A model generated the notes under the pieces. The model was not told the DNA's origin and searched no databases. It saw only the letters and a list, made by a program, of their open reading frames with translations. 54,153 nt of DNA from Ferrovibrio sp. (GTDB lineage Bacteria > Pseudomonadota > Alphaproteobacteria > Ferrovibrionales > Ferrovibrionaceae). The DNA is taken from NCBI RefSeq assembly GCF_002796975.1, contig NZ_PEKV01000007.1, forward strand, positions 7,066 to 61,218. The letters run 5' to 3'. Position 1 is the first letter of the stretch. Every line of letters begins with the position of its first letter. Position numbers and translations under genes: made by a program. Shown piece by piece: positions 8,138 to 16,790 of this stretch.

Positions 8138-8977
8138 ATGGGGATTTGCGTGGCAAAAGGCAGTGCCAGCAATAAGAACTATGCGAAGATTCAGTCAGTC
8201 GCACGTGCGACCGAAATCCTGAAGGCGTTCATCAGTGCTGACAGCTGGGGCCCGACCGAGCTGGCGCAGCAGGTCGGTCTGCATAAAAGTGTCGTGCATC
8301 GCCTGTTGGTGACGCTGGCTGGCAGCGGCGTGCTGACGCGTAATGCCGAAAGCGGGCAATACAGTTTGGGGCCGGTGATCGCGCAGTTGCAGCCTCGCGG
8401 CGGCTTCAATGGTGCGCTTAAGCAGATGGCTCGGCCCTATCTGCAGCGCCTGGCCGCAGCCAGCGGCGAAACCGTCAGTCTTTGCGTACGGGAAGAGAGC
8501 CAAGGGCTTTGCATCGATTATGTCGATAGCCCGCAATCCATGCGCTTTACGGTCTCCACCGGGCAGACCTTCCCGCTGAATGCAGGCTGCGTCGGCAAGG
8601 TAATTCTAGCCTATCAGTCCGAAGACTTCATCGAAGAACTGATCGCGCGGAAAGCGCTCAAGCGCTACACGCCGAATACCATTACCGATCCAAAGAAGCT
8701 CCGCGCTGAATTGCTACGCATCCGAAAGCTTGGATATGCCTTCAGCGATTCGGAAATCACACCTGGTTCGCGCTCCGTCGGCGCGCCCATCCATGGCCCG
8801 GATGGTGCGGTCTTCGCAAGTCTTGCCATTTCGGCCCCGTCATTCCGCATGCCGGACAATGAACTGGACCGTTTTACCGACATGGTGCGCGGCGAGGCCG
8901 CCGGTTTGTCGCGTGAGCTGGGATATGTCCGCGAACGCGGAAAGAAAGTCAAAAAGATTGCCAAGGAGAAGGTCTGA
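8138..8977 (+). CDS. IclR-family transcriptional regulator
   Basis: 279 residues from ATG 8138; a GTG at 8150, four codons in, is a strong alternative because GGGGAT lies about 5 bp before it. The N-terminal winged HTH covers QSVARATEILKAF through GPTELAQQVGLHKSVVHRLL, and the effector-binding domain includes VSTGQTFPLNAGCVGKVILA and a C-terminal GAPIHGPDGAVFASLAISAP, both typical of IclR proteins. It is the first gene of the operon that it probably controls, with the CGAGAC/GTCTCG operator directly upstream. Its stop overlaps the next start (TGATG). The effector is presumably the operon substrate or a product. Confidence 0.92.
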   Translation: MGICVAKGSASNKNYAKIQSVARATEILKAFISADSWGPTELAQQVGLHKSVVHRLLVTLAGSGVLTRNAESGQYSLGPVIAQLQPRGGFNGALKQMARPYLQRLAAASGETVSLCVREESQGLCIDYVDSPQSMRFTVSTGQTFPLNAGCVGKVILAYQSEDFIEELIARKALKRYTPNTITDPKKLRAELLRIRKLGYAFSDSEITPGSRSVGAPIHGPDGAVFASLAISAPSFRMPDNELDRFTDMVRGEAAGLSRELGYVRERGKKVKKIAKEKV

Positions 8978-10230
8978 TGCTGTTCAATGAGAAGCGGGCA
9001 AACGAAATCATGGCCAAGGCCGGCATCGACGCCATCGTGGCGACGTCACCGGACAACGTGATGTATGCCACCGATTACGAATGCGTCACACACTGGATCA
9101 ACAAGGGCTTCCAAGTCTATTCGATCTATACGCCAAACCATAAGCCGAAGGCCTCTCTGGTGGCGCCGAGCCTAGAACTTGAGGCGTTGGTCGACGGCAC
9201 GGTTTGGGTCGAAGACATCTACATCTTCAGTCCGTTCAAGCGCGGCCCGGCGCAGGACAACGAGATGGATCGCGTCGGCAGAGAAGGCAAGGCGCTGCTG
9301 GAGCGTGCGCATACCGTCAAGCGCGCGCTGGACGGCCTCATTGCCGCCATCGAGTCGCGTGGCCTGCAGAATGGCCGTATCGCCGTCGATGAAACTGGTA
9401 TGTCACCTTTTATCTTCTGGGAACTTAAGCAGCGTTTCCCCAATGCCGACATCATCGCCGGTAACGCGACCTGGTGGGAAGTCCGCATGATCAAGACGCA
9501 GGAGGAAATCCGCCGCCTGCGTGCGGCGTCGCGCATCACCGAAGAGGCGATGAACCATGCTTTCAAGTTGATCCGGCCGGGCGTCAAGGAAAGCGACGTT
9601 GTACATGCCTATCACTGCCGGCTAGCCGAACTGAAAGGCAAGCCGACCTTCATGATCTTGGGCAGCGGCAGCCGCACGTCCTATCCGCATATGCTGACAT
9701 CGGACAAGGTAATCGAGAACGGCGATATCGTCCGCTACGACATCGGCTGTACCTACGACTACTACCATTCCGACACGGCGCGCGCCGTAATTCTGGGCAA
9801 GGCCACCAAGCAGCAGCAGGATCTTTGGGATGCGCTGGCCGGCGGTGTCGAGGATGCGATCGCCCTAGTCAAACCCGGAGCCGATGTGCGCGACATCTAC
9901 CGCGCGGCGATGAAGCCGGGGCAGGGGTTGGGCCTGGAGAATTTCGACCGCTTCCACTGCGGCCATGGCATCGGCATCAGCGTCTACGACCCGCCGGTCG
10001 TGACCATCGCCGATCCCACCACCTCGGCCTTCTTGATGCCGTCGGTGGAAGGCGGCCTCAAACCTGGCATGTCGCTCAATATCGAGGTCGGCTACTACAT
10101 GCAGGGCGTACAGGGCTTCCTGTGCGAAGACACCCTGATCGTGACCGAAACCGGCTGCGAACGGCTGACCAACAACAGTAAGTCTCTGGTCTATGACGAG
10201 TTCATGGCCAAAGCGGCGGCGATGGCCTGA
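8977..10230 (+). CDS. M24-family metallohydrolase (creatinase/prolidase fold)
   Basis: 417 residues with the creatinase N-domain and pita-bread C-domain. All five metal ligands of M24 enzymes can be seen: D255 and D266 (YDIGCTYDYYHSDTARA), H330 (HCGHGIGISVYDPP), E370 (LNIEVGYY) and E384 (FLCEDTLIV). The family cleaves X-Pro peptides, creatine or ectoine-like amidines. Here it is followed by a Pot-type importer and an amidohydrolase-like protein, so it likely opens an imported C-N bonded compound rather than a general peptide. No ectoine partner genes (DoeB type) are present. Cytoplasmic; start overlaps the iclR stop. Confidence 0.9.
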   Translation: MLFNEKRANEIMAKAGIDAIVATSPDNVMYATDYECVTHWINKGFQVYSIYTPNHKPKASLVAPSLELEALVDGTVWVEDIYIFSPFKRGPAQDNEMDRVGREGKALLERAHTVKRALDGLIAAIESRGLQNGRIAVDETGMSPFIFWELKQRFPNADIIAGNATWWEVRMIKTQEEIRRLRAASRITEEAMNHAFKLIRPGVKESDVVHAYHCRLAELKGKPTFMILGSGSRTSYPHMLTSDKVIENGDIVRYDIGCTYDYYHSDTARAVILGKATKQQQDLWDALAGGVEDAIALVKPGADVRDIYRAAMKPGQGLGLENFDRFHCGHGIGISVYDPPVVTIADPTTSAFLMPSVEGGLKPGMSLNIEVGYYMQGVQGFLCEDTLIVTETGCERLTNNSKSLVYDEFMAKAAAMA

Positions 10231-10236
10231 CCGACA

Positions 10237-11082
10237 ATGCGCGCCAGGGTCTCCACATATCTGGCTTTCTTCGCCGCGCCAAAGCTGTGGCTGCTCGTCT
10301 TTTTCATCCTCCCGATGATGGCGATGCTGCTCTACAGCTTCTGGCGGGTGATCGACTATCAGATCGTGGCCGACTTCACGCTGCGCAACTATCAGAAGAT
10401 CGGAGGTTCGCTTTATGTCGGAGTCTTCCTCTCCACCATCAAGCTATCGATCTATGTGACTGTGCTGTCGCTGCTGATCGGCTACCCGGTCGCCTACTTC
10501 CTGGCCCGCAAGGTGCGTCGCTTCAAGATGACGCTGCTGCTGCTGGTCATCCTGCCGCTTTGGACCAGCTATCTGGTCCGTACCTATGCCTGGATGCTGA
10601 TCCTGGGCACGCAGGGCGTCGTCAACCAGGCGCTGATGGGGCTTGGATTGATCACTCAGCCGCAGACCTGGCTGCTGTATTCGGATTTCGCTGTCACCAT
10701 CGCACTGGTCCACATCTACATGCCTTACCTAATCCTGCCGCTTTATGCCGTGCTGGAAAAGATCGATCCCAGCCTCCTCGAAGCGGCCTGGGATCTGGGC
10801 GGCGGCCGCATCCGCACCTTCCTGTCGGTGATCCTGCCGCTCAGCCTGCCAGGTATCGCGAGCGGTTGCCTGTTCGTGTTCATCCCGTCGATGGGTGCAT
10901 TTGTCACGCCGGAACTGCTCGGCGGTACGCGCAGCATCATGATCGGCAGCATCATTGCCCAGCAGTTCGGCGTGGCATTTGAATATCCCTTCGGGTCTGC
11001 GCTGGCACTTGTCCTGATGGGTATCATCTTTGCTACGGCAGCGATCTGCCTGCGCTACGGGAAGCCGCGGGGGGCTGTCTGA
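10237..11082 (+). CDS. ABC transporter permease, PotB type
   Basis: 281 residues with six hydrophobic segments, the first at about residues 13-35 (APKLWLLVFFILPMMAML). The ATPase-contacting loop is LLEAAWDLGGGRIRTFLSV, and GAFVTPELLGG is characteristic of the spermidine/putrescine permease B group. It lies 6 bp after the M24 gene and overlaps the next permease by one base (TGATG). With the 11082 gene it forms the heterodimeric channel. Confidence 0.9.
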   Translation: MRARVSTYLAFFAAPKLWLLVFFILPMMAMLLYSFWRVIDYQIVADFTLRNYQKIGGSLYVGVFLSTIKLSIYVTVLSLLIGYPVAYFLARKVRRFKMTLLLLVILPLWTSYLVRTYAWMLILGTQGVVNQALMGLGLITQPQTWLLYSDFAVTIALVHIYMPYLILPLYAVLEKIDPSLLEAAWDLGGGRIRTFLSVILPLSLPGIASGCLFVFIPSMGAFVTPELLGGTRSIMIGSIIAQQFGVAFEYPFGSALALVLMGIIFATAAICLRYGKPRGAV

Positions 11083-11870
11083 TGCGGCGGGACAACGTCA
11101 AGATCGTGCTCGGCATCTGGACTGGTCTGGTCTTGCTGTTCCTATTCGCGCCGCTGATCATCGTGGCGATCTTTTCGTTTAATACCTCGACGATCAGCCG
11201 TTTCCCGCTGAGCGGTTATACGCTGTCCTGGTACGCTAAACTGTTCGGCGATGGGATGTTGCGCGAGGCGCTGTGGAACAGCCTGATCATCGCTTTCGCC
11301 ACTGTCGTGGTTTCCTGCAGTCTGGGAATCCTGGCCGCGGTGGGCATCCATCGTCATGGCGGCCGTTTTACCAGCGGCTTGCGCGCCTTCAGTCTGACGC
11401 CAATGATGGTGCCGCGCTTGGTGATCGGCATTGCTCTACTGACTTTCTACAATCTGATCCAGATTGACTTATCGCTGTTCACAGTAATTGCCGGGCATAT
11501 CGTGATGACGATGCCCTATGTGATTCTGATCGCGTTGGCGCGGCTGGTGGGTTTCGAGAAAACCCTGGAAGAGGCGGCCTGGGACCTTGGCGCTAGCACC
11601 TTCACCATCTTCCGGGAGATTATGGTGCCGTTTCTGAAACCGGCAATCATCGCCGCCGGTCTTATGTCCTTCACGTTGTCTTTCGATGAGGTGGTGGTGA
11701 CTTTCTTCACCACCGGCCGCGAGAACACGCTGCCGATGATGATCTGGTCGAAGCTGCGTTTCGGCATCACACCAGAAGTGAACGCCATTGCCACAATTAC
11801 CGTACTCATTAGCGGCCTGTTTGCCGTGATAGCCGAACTGACCCTGCGTAGGGCCCAGGAGAAACCGTAA
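11082..11870 (+). CDS. ABC transporter permease, PotC type
   Basis: 262 residues. The N-terminal membrane segment LGIWTGLVLLFLFAPLIIVA is followed by FNTSTISRFPLSGYTLSWY, a PotC signature. The coupling loop is LEEAAWDLGASTFTIFREIM, then LSFDEVVVTFFTTG. It is coupled to PotB by overlap and followed after 24 bp by the binding-protein gene with an AGGAGGGG ribosome-binding site. Confidence 0.9.
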   Translation: MRRDNVKIVLGIWTGLVLLFLFAPLIIVAIFSFNTSTISRFPLSGYTLSWYAKLFGDGMLREALWNSLIIAFATVVVSCSLGILAAVGIHRHGGRFTSGLRAFSLTPMMVPRLVIGIALLTFYNLIQIDLSLFTVIAGHIVMTMPYVILIALARLVGFEKTLEEAAWDLGASTFTIFREIMVPFLKPAIIAAGLMSFTLSFDEVVVTFFTTGRENTLPMMIWSKLRFGITPEVNAIATITVLISGLFAVIAELTLRRAQEKP

Positions 11871-11894
11871 CGATATTCAACAAGGAGGGGTGAT

Positions 11895-12989
11895 ATGGAA
11901 CGCGAGTCAATCAATCTGCTTCTGCCGCGCGGTATTTCGCGGCGTAAAGTGATGCAACTCATGGGTGTTAGCGGTCTGGCGGCGGCAATGCCGGCCAGCC
12001 TGCGATCCGCCATGGCACAGGACAAGTCGTTGTCCTACTTCACCTGGTCATCTTGGGGTGAAGAACCCTTCGTGGTTAAGGCGAAGCAGAAGCTGAGCGT
12101 CGAACTTAAGCCTACCTTCTATAGCAGCTCCGACGAAATGATGGCTAAGCTGCGCGGTGGTGGCACCAAGATCTATGACATGATCGTACCGGTGCAGAAT
12201 TATATCGGGCCGGCTGCCAAAGCCGGTCTGATCGAGCCCCTGAACCCGGCCTCACTGCCCAATACCAAAGATATATTCGAGCAGTTTGCGACCTCACCGC
12301 AGTGGCGCGTTGATGGCAAGCTCTATGGCATTCCCTTTGTCTGGGGCGCCAATGCCATGGCTTTCAACCGCAAGGAAACTGGCGAGCTAGACTCGCTCGG
12401 CGCACTGTTCGACCCGAAATACAAAGGCCGCATCGCCATGCGTGATGAGCCGGAAGACACTCTGGCAGTAGCCGCCCTGCAACTAGGCATCAAGAAACCC
12501 TACTCCATGGAGGAAAAGGAGCTTCAGGAAGTCAAGAAGCTGCTGATTTCGCAAAAGCCGCTAGTGCGTGCCTACTGGAAAAATGTCGCCGACGTCCAGA
12601 ACATGCTGGCGTCGGGCGAAGTGGTCGTGGCCTGGGCCTTCCTGGCTATCATCGCGCCGTTGCTGAAGGCCGGTGTTGATGCCGGCTGGGTCTGGCCGAA
12701 GGAAGGCGCCGTCGGTTGGAGCGAAGCGATCACGCCGGTGAAGGGTACCGGCAAAATCAAGCTAGTCGAGGAATATGCCAATTTCACGTTGAGCCCAGAA
12801 TACGGTGAGTTTATGGCGCGCACCACGCGCTATGCGCCGGCTTCGAAGGTGGCGATTTCCCGTCTTGAGTCGCAGCTTGTGAAGGATCTTGGCATCGACA
12901 TCAATAATGTCGGACGCCTCGTGTTCAAGGACATTCCGAAGGACAAGTCCCGCTGGAATGAAATCTGGAACGAGGTCAAGGCAGCTTGA
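11895..12989 (+). CDS. ABC transporter substrate-binding protein, PotD/spermidine-putrescine type, Tat-exported
   Basis: 364 residues starting MERESINLLLPRGISRRKVM. The SRRKVMQLMGVSGLAAAMP stretch is a twin-arginine signal with likely cleavage after AMA. The mature part has LSYFTWSSWGEEPFV, DMIVPVQNYIGPAAKAGLIE, DGKLYGIPFVWGANAMAFN and GEVVVAWAF, as in extracellular-solute-binding family 1 PotD proteins. Ligands of this family include polyamines and other cationic or amide compounds; neighbouring hydrolases argue for a substrate with a hydrolysable C-N bond. Confidence 0.88.
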   Translation: MERESINLLLPRGISRRKVMQLMGVSGLAAAMPASLRSAMAQDKSLSYFTWSSWGEEPFVVKAKQKLSVELKPTFYSSSDEMMAKLRGGGTKIYDMIVPVQNYIGPAAKAGLIEPLNPASLPNTKDIFEQFATSPQWRVDGKLYGIPFVWGANAMAFNRKETGELDSLGALFDPKYKGRIAMRDEPEDTLAVAALQLGIKKPYSMEEKELQEVKKLLISQKPLVRAYWKNVADVQNMLASGEVVVAWAFLAIIAPLLKAGVDAGWVWPKEGAVGWSEAITPVKGTGKIKLVEEYANFTLSPEYGEFMARTTRYAPASKVAISRLESQLVKDLGIDINNVGRLVFKDIPKDKSRWNEIWNEVKAA

Positions 12990-14116
12990 TGCTGCACTAC
13001 CGGGGATCGAGCAGAGTGATGAACCAGATCGACGTTGAACTTCAGTCCGTGGTCAAGCGATTTGGCTCGTTTACTGCAGTGGACGGGATTGACCTCGCTG
13101 TCCAGTGCGGCCAGTTCGTCACATTGCTCGGCCCTAGTGGGTGCGGCAAGACAACCACGCTCCGCATGATTGGCGGATTGGAGTTGCCAGATTCCGGACG
13201 CATCCTCGTCGGTGGCGAGCCGCTCGCCACCGATGGGGGCGCGAGCCGGCCGACCCGCATGGTGTTTCAGAATTACGCCCTGTTTCCGCATATGACCGTG
13301 GCGGAGAATGTCGCCTTCGGTCTACGCATGCAGAAGGTGCCGAAAGCCGAGATCGAGACGCGCGTGAAGGATATCGTCGCGTTGCTGGGCTTGACCGCGC
13401 ATATCGAGAAATTCCCGCGCCAGATGTCGGGCGGCCAGCAGCAGCGTGTCGCTCTGGCGCGCGCCCTGGTGACCCGGCCTCGCGTGCTGCTTTTGGACGA
13501 GCCGTTGGGTGCGCTCGACCTCAAGATGCGCAAACATATGCAGCACGAGCTGAAGAAGTTGCAGCGCGAAGTCGGTATTACATTTGTCTATGTGACGCAT
13601 GACCAGGAAGAGGCGATGAACCTCTCCGACACCATCGTGGTGATGGATCATGGCCTGATCGTGCAGCAGGGTTCGGCGGCCGAGATTTATCAAAATCCGG
13701 TCAATGCCTATGTGGCCGATTTCATCGGCGAAGCGAACCTACTGAGCGGCGTGTTCCGCGATGGCGCCGGTGACCGTGCGACAGCGATCTCGCCACTAGG
13801 CGTGCTGGGCGGCCGGCTGCCGGAAAGCTATCGGCCCTCTGCGGGCGACCATGTATTATTCTCGATCCGCCCCGAGCATGTCTTGATCGGCCAGAATACG
13901 GCATCGCTGGATTTCAACAAGCAGGGCACGCTCACCGAGGTCGCTTATCTCGGCGGCAGTTCGCGCCTGACCCTTGCTGTTGGCGACACCACGCTGCGCG
14001 CCGACGTGCCGGGGTTGTTCACCGCACCGGCGGGCGAGGTGGTGATGTTCGGCTGGCAGGCGGAGAATGTCCGCATCCTGCGGCACGATGCCCGTTTCAC
14101 CACTCCGGTTGCCTGA
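12989..14116 (+). CDS. ABC transporter ATP-binding protein, PotA type
   Basis: 375 residues if it starts at ATG 12989, which overlaps the potD-type stop (TGATG); an internal ATG at 13019 ([11 protein letters not shown]) is closer to where the family normally starts. Walker [14 protein letters not shown], signature [15 protein letters not shown], Walker [14 protein letters not shown], switch VTHDQEEAM, and a C-terminal TOBE-type domain ([11 protein letters not shown]). The ATPase closes the transporter order B-C-D-A. Confidence 0.92.
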   Translation: MLHYRGSSRVMNQIDVELQSVVKRFGSFTAVDGIDLAVQCGQFVTLLGPSGCGKTTTLRMIGGLELPDSGRILVGGEPLATDGGASRPTRMVFQNYALFPHMTVAENVAFGLRMQKVPKAEIETRVKDIVALLGLTAHIEKFPRQMSGGQQQRVALARALVTRPRVLLLDEPLGALDLKMRKHMQHELKKLQREVGITFVYVTHDQEEAMNLSDTIVVMDHGLIVQQGSAAEIYQNPVNAYVADFIGEANLLSGVFRDGAGDRATAISPLGVLGGRLPESYRPSAGDHVLFSIRPEHVLIGQNTASLDFNKQGTLTEVAYLGGSSRLTLAVGDTTLRADVPGLFTAPAGEVVMFGWQAENVRILRHDARFTTPVA

Positions 14117-14127
14117 GGAGGCCCATT

Positions 14128-15030
14128 GTGATTGTCGATATCGAAACCCATCCACTGCGGCTGGCGCGCCCTGTAGCGACCAATCCGCAGATGTCGATGA
14201 CCAAGCATTATACCTGGTGCGAACAATCAGCCGATCTGTTGGTCGCCGAGATGAATTACGCCGGCGTCGACAAGGCCTTCCTGATCAGTTACGACGCCGA
14301 GGACATCCTGTTCGAATGCCGCGAGAAAGGCTTCGATCTTGAGGATTACAGCGGCGGACGGAAATACTCGCTGCAGGGATTCCGGAAGTATCCGGATCGC
14401 TTCTGGTGGTTCAATACGCTCAAGCATCCCAAACGGTACGATGCCGCTGCGCTGGCACAGAGGGATTTCGACGAGGGCGCCTCCGGCCTGAAGATCTTTC
14501 CGGCCTATATCGAAGCCAATCTGATCGACGACGACATGAAGCGGATTTTCCGCCTGACGCTCGATCAAGGCAAGCGGATCCTGCTGTCCTTTCAGACCCT
14601 GGTGCCGCCGAAAAGTTTCTCCTTAGAAGAATATCTCGAACAGCTGGATCAGCTGCTGACCGAATTACCCGGCCTGCCGATGGTGCTGATGCAGGCCGGC
14701 TGCGCCGACCCGATCGCGCCGCGCTGGGATCTAGTGCGGCGGATCGCCGACAAGCACAAGAGCCTGATCATGGGTTGCGGCTATGTCGGCGAAGTCTGGG
14801 ATGACGACACCGAATATCCCTACCCGAATTATCTGCGCCGCATCGAGGTGTTGACCAAAGCGGTTGGTGCCGACCGCATGATGTGGGGCACTGACTGGCC
14901 GTGGTTCGAGGACAAGTTCAAATACAAGCAGGGTGTGGATTCGATCCGCAAGCATGCTCACTTTATGTCAGCGGATCAAAAAGCAGATTTCCTTGGCCGC
15001 ACGGCGGGCCGTTTCATGGGGGTACTGTAA
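14128..15030 (+). CDS. Amidohydrolase-fold (amidohydro_2) protein with altered metal site
   Basis: 300 residues from GTG 14128, supported by GAGGAGG about 6 bp upstream. It has the outline of the COG2159 amidohydrolase/decarboxylase family: VDIETHPLR at the N-terminus (His8 kept), GLKIFPAYIEA (K122), and MWGTDWPWF (D256) near the C-terminus. However, the two internal His positions appear replaced: ILLSFQTL (residues 151-158) stands where the family has a V-x-H-x-G-like strand, and VLMQAGC (Q189) stands where it has LxHxG. It may use a different metal arrangement or none. Stop overlaps the next ATG (TAATG). Confidence 0.82.
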   Translation: MIVDIETHPLRLARPVATNPQMSMTKHYTWCEQSADLLVAEMNYAGVDKAFLISYDAEDILFECREKGFDLEDYSGGRKYSLQGFRKYPDRFWWFNTLKHPKRYDAAALAQRDFDEGASGLKIFPAYIEANLIDDDMKRIFRLTLDQGKRILLSFQTLVPPKSFSLEEYLEQLDQLLTELPGLPMVLMQAGCADPIAPRWDLVRRIADKHKSLIMGCGYVGEVWDDDTEYPYPNYLRRIEVLTKAVGADRMMWGTDWPWFEDKFKYKQGVDSIRKHAHFMSADQKADFLGRTAGRFMGVL

Positions 15031-15740
15031 TGACGTTCACGATCGTTGCGCGCGACAAGGACACAGGCCTGCTGGGCATCGCGCAGTCGACAAATCCGCT
15101 GTCTGTCGGCGCCCGCTGTCCCTTCATCCGCGCCAACGTTGGCGCCGTCAGCACTCAGGCTTATACCGATCCGGGCCTTGGCCCGTTGGCCATCGAGCTG
15201 TTGTCGCTGGGTCATTCGCCGGAGAAGGTGATTGCTGAACTCGGTGAAAGCGATCCCGGCTATGCCTGGCGCCAGATCGGCATCGTCGACCGGCATGGAC
15301 GCGTGGCGGCACATACCGGTTCGGAAGCCAAGAATTACAAAGGTGCAGTGATCGGCGATGGCTATGTCGTAATGGGCAATCTTTTGCTGACCGATCAAGT
15401 GCTACCCGACATGGAAAAAGCCTGGCGTGACAGCGCCGGCGAGCTGTTCGAGGAGCGTCTGATGCGGGTGATTACCGCCGGCCGCGATGCCGGTGGCGAT
15501 GCGGGTGGCCATCGTTCGGCTTGCCTCATGGTTTATGACACCGAGCCCTACGGCAGGACCGATTTGCGGGTAGATTTCGCGCCGAAGAAGAAAGGCGAGC
15601 CCGATGCAGTCGATCTGCTGCGTCGTGCCTTCGACACCTACCGGCCGATGATTCCCTATTACAAGGTGCGGCCGCATAACCCGTCGATGATCGGCTGGAT
15701 CGACTGGCTGAAGTCGCAAGGCATCGAATACAAGGATTAG
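15030..15740 (+). CDS. DUF1028 family protein, copy 1
   Basis: 236 residues from ATG 15030, which overlaps the preceding stop. It opens MTFTIVARDKDTGLLGIAQS, the typical DUF1028 start, and carries TQAYTDPGLGPLAIELL, VAAHTGSEAKNYKGAVIGD, ITAGRDAGGDAGGHRSAC and TDLRVDF. The family has no settled activity; it is thought to share the Ntn-hydrolase-like fold, and Thr2 would become N-terminal after Met removal. Its place after an M24 hydrolase and amidohydrolase-fold protein supports a role in amide or peptide hydrolysis, which remains inference. Confidence 0.85.
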   Translation: MTFTIVARDKDTGLLGIAQSTNPLSVGARCPFIRANVGAVSTQAYTDPGLGPLAIELLSLGHSPEKVIAELGESDPGYAWRQIGIVDRHGRVAAHTGSEAKNYKGAVIGDGYVVMGNLLLTDQVLPDMEKAWRDSAGELFEERLMRVITAGRDAGGDAGGHRSACLMVYDTEPYGRTDLRVDFAPKKKGEPDAVDLLRRAFDTYRPMIPYYKVRPHNPSMIGWIDWLKSQGIEYKD

Positions 15741-15744
15741 GATC

Positions 15745-16494
15745 ATGACATTCACCGTCGTGGCACGCTGCCGCGAGAGCGGACAGGCCGGAATTGCCCT
15801 GGCGACGGTATCCATCGCCGCCGGTGGCCTGTGCCCGTTCTTCACCCAGCGTGGTGACATCGCAGTCTGCCAGGCTTATGCCTCGCCACGGATCGGCTAT
15901 CGCATGGCCAGCGGCATGGAACGCGGCGAAACCGTAGACGCAGTATTCGCCGCCGCTCGGGCCATGGATGCGCACCCTAATTACCGGCAGCTGATCTTGC
16001 TCAGCCGTGGCGGTGAGACGCTGGCCTATTCGGGTCCGGACTGTCGGCCCTGGGCTGGGCATATTATCGATGGCGATGTCGTCGTGGCCGGCAATGTGCT
16101 GGCCGGACGACAGGTGATCGAAGCGATGCTGGTGACTTTCAAAGTTTCCGCCGGGCAGTCCCTGTCGGAGCGCTTGCTGCTGGCGTTGGAAGCCGGTCGC
16201 GATGCCGGTGGGCAGGTGACGGCGGATGGTCTGGGCCTGAGCGAACGTTCAGCCATGGTGCGCGTGCTGGGCAGCGGGGAGGTGGCCGGCTGGCCCGTGC
16301 TCGATCTGCGCGTCGACCTGCACAACTCAGCCATTCATGAGTTACGGCGCCTGTGTCAGGTCCATTGTGTTTATGCTGGCTATTCCGACCGTCGCGAGAA
16401 CGATCCCCCAAACGCAGGCTCTATCGTCGGCTATGAGGCCGACGCCATCAAGTGCGGTGGTATTTTTAGCGGGCGACCATCTGTCTATCGATAA
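15745..16494 (+). CDS. DUF1028 family protein, copy 2 (diverged paralogue)
   Basis: 249 residues, beginning MTFTVVARCRESGQAGIALA 4 bp after copy 1. It shares the start motif, CQAYASPRIGYRMASGM, LEAGRDAGGQVTADGLG with following SERSAMV, and VLDLRVDLH with copy 1, but differs widely elsewhere and keeps extra cysteines. A tandem pair of such different copies suggests a heteromer or split function rather than a recent duplication. Last gene of the IclR operon; convergent to mmsA. Confidence 0.82.
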   Translation: MTFTVVARCRESGQAGIALATVSIAAGGLCPFFTQRGDIAVCQAYASPRIGYRMASGMERGETVDAVFAAARAMDAHPNYRQLILLSRGGETLAYSGPDCRPWAGHIIDGDVVVAGNVLAGRQVIEAMLVTFKVSAGQSLSERLLLALEAGRDAGGQVTADGLGLSERSAMVRVLGSGEVAGWPVLDLRVDLHNSAIHELRRLCQVHCVYAGYSDRRENDPPNAGSIVGYEADAIKCGGIFSGRPSVYR

Positions 16495-16668
16495 GCACGT
16501 TAGGGACAAGTGGTAATACCTAGCCGACAAAAATACGGCTTGGCCTACGAAGGGCGAAGGCTGACATGAGGCGGCTCGGATGACCTATTGCCTATCGGCG
16601 GTAACCCAGCGTAGGACATATTTTTTGCGGTAACCTTACGCCAGATTGGTCGTTGGGCGTCGCATGAA

Positions 16669-16688
16669 ACTCAACTCAACTCAACTCA
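16669..16688 (+). repeat. (ACTCA)4 microsatellite
   Basis: Four exact tandem copies of the pentamer ACTCA, ending one base before the GTAGAT-family repeat at 16689. Copy number could vary by slippage. Confidence 0.85.
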
Positions 16689-16717
16689 GGCAGTAGATTT
16701 TGCGCCTAGCTACCGGC
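16689..16717 (+). repeat. GTAGAT-family interspersed repeat, copy 4
   Basis: GGCAGTAGATTTTGCGCC then TAGCTACCGGC. The core CAGTAGATTTTGCGCC (16691-16706) is identical over 16 bp to 30896-30911. GTAG and CTAC at the two sides keep most of the dyad seen in the copy at 7536. Confidence 0.65.
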
Positions 16718-16734
16718 GGGGAGTAAATGGCCTC

Positions 16735-16752
16735 GGCAGTAGATTTCCGACC
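16735..16752 (+). repeat. GTAGAT-family interspersed repeat, copy 5
   Basis: GGCAGTAGATTTCCGACC, a direct repeat of the first part of copy 4, starting 46 bp after it. It is followed by a GGCCAGTGAAGG stretch. Confidence 0.5.
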
Positions 16753-16790
16753 CTGCTTTTGGCCAGTGAAGGTTTTTTGTAAGCTGACGA

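Larger units (their letters stand above)
16495..16790. other. Convergent intergenic spacer with microsatellite and repeats
   Basis: This 296-bp gap between the converging DUF1028 and mmsA genes has no gene that I can see. It holds a 5-bp tandem repeat at 16669-16688 and two GTAGAT-family repeats at 16689 and 16735. A short AGCCG/CGGCT pair (16522-16540) is too weak to call a terminator. Confidence 0.6.
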
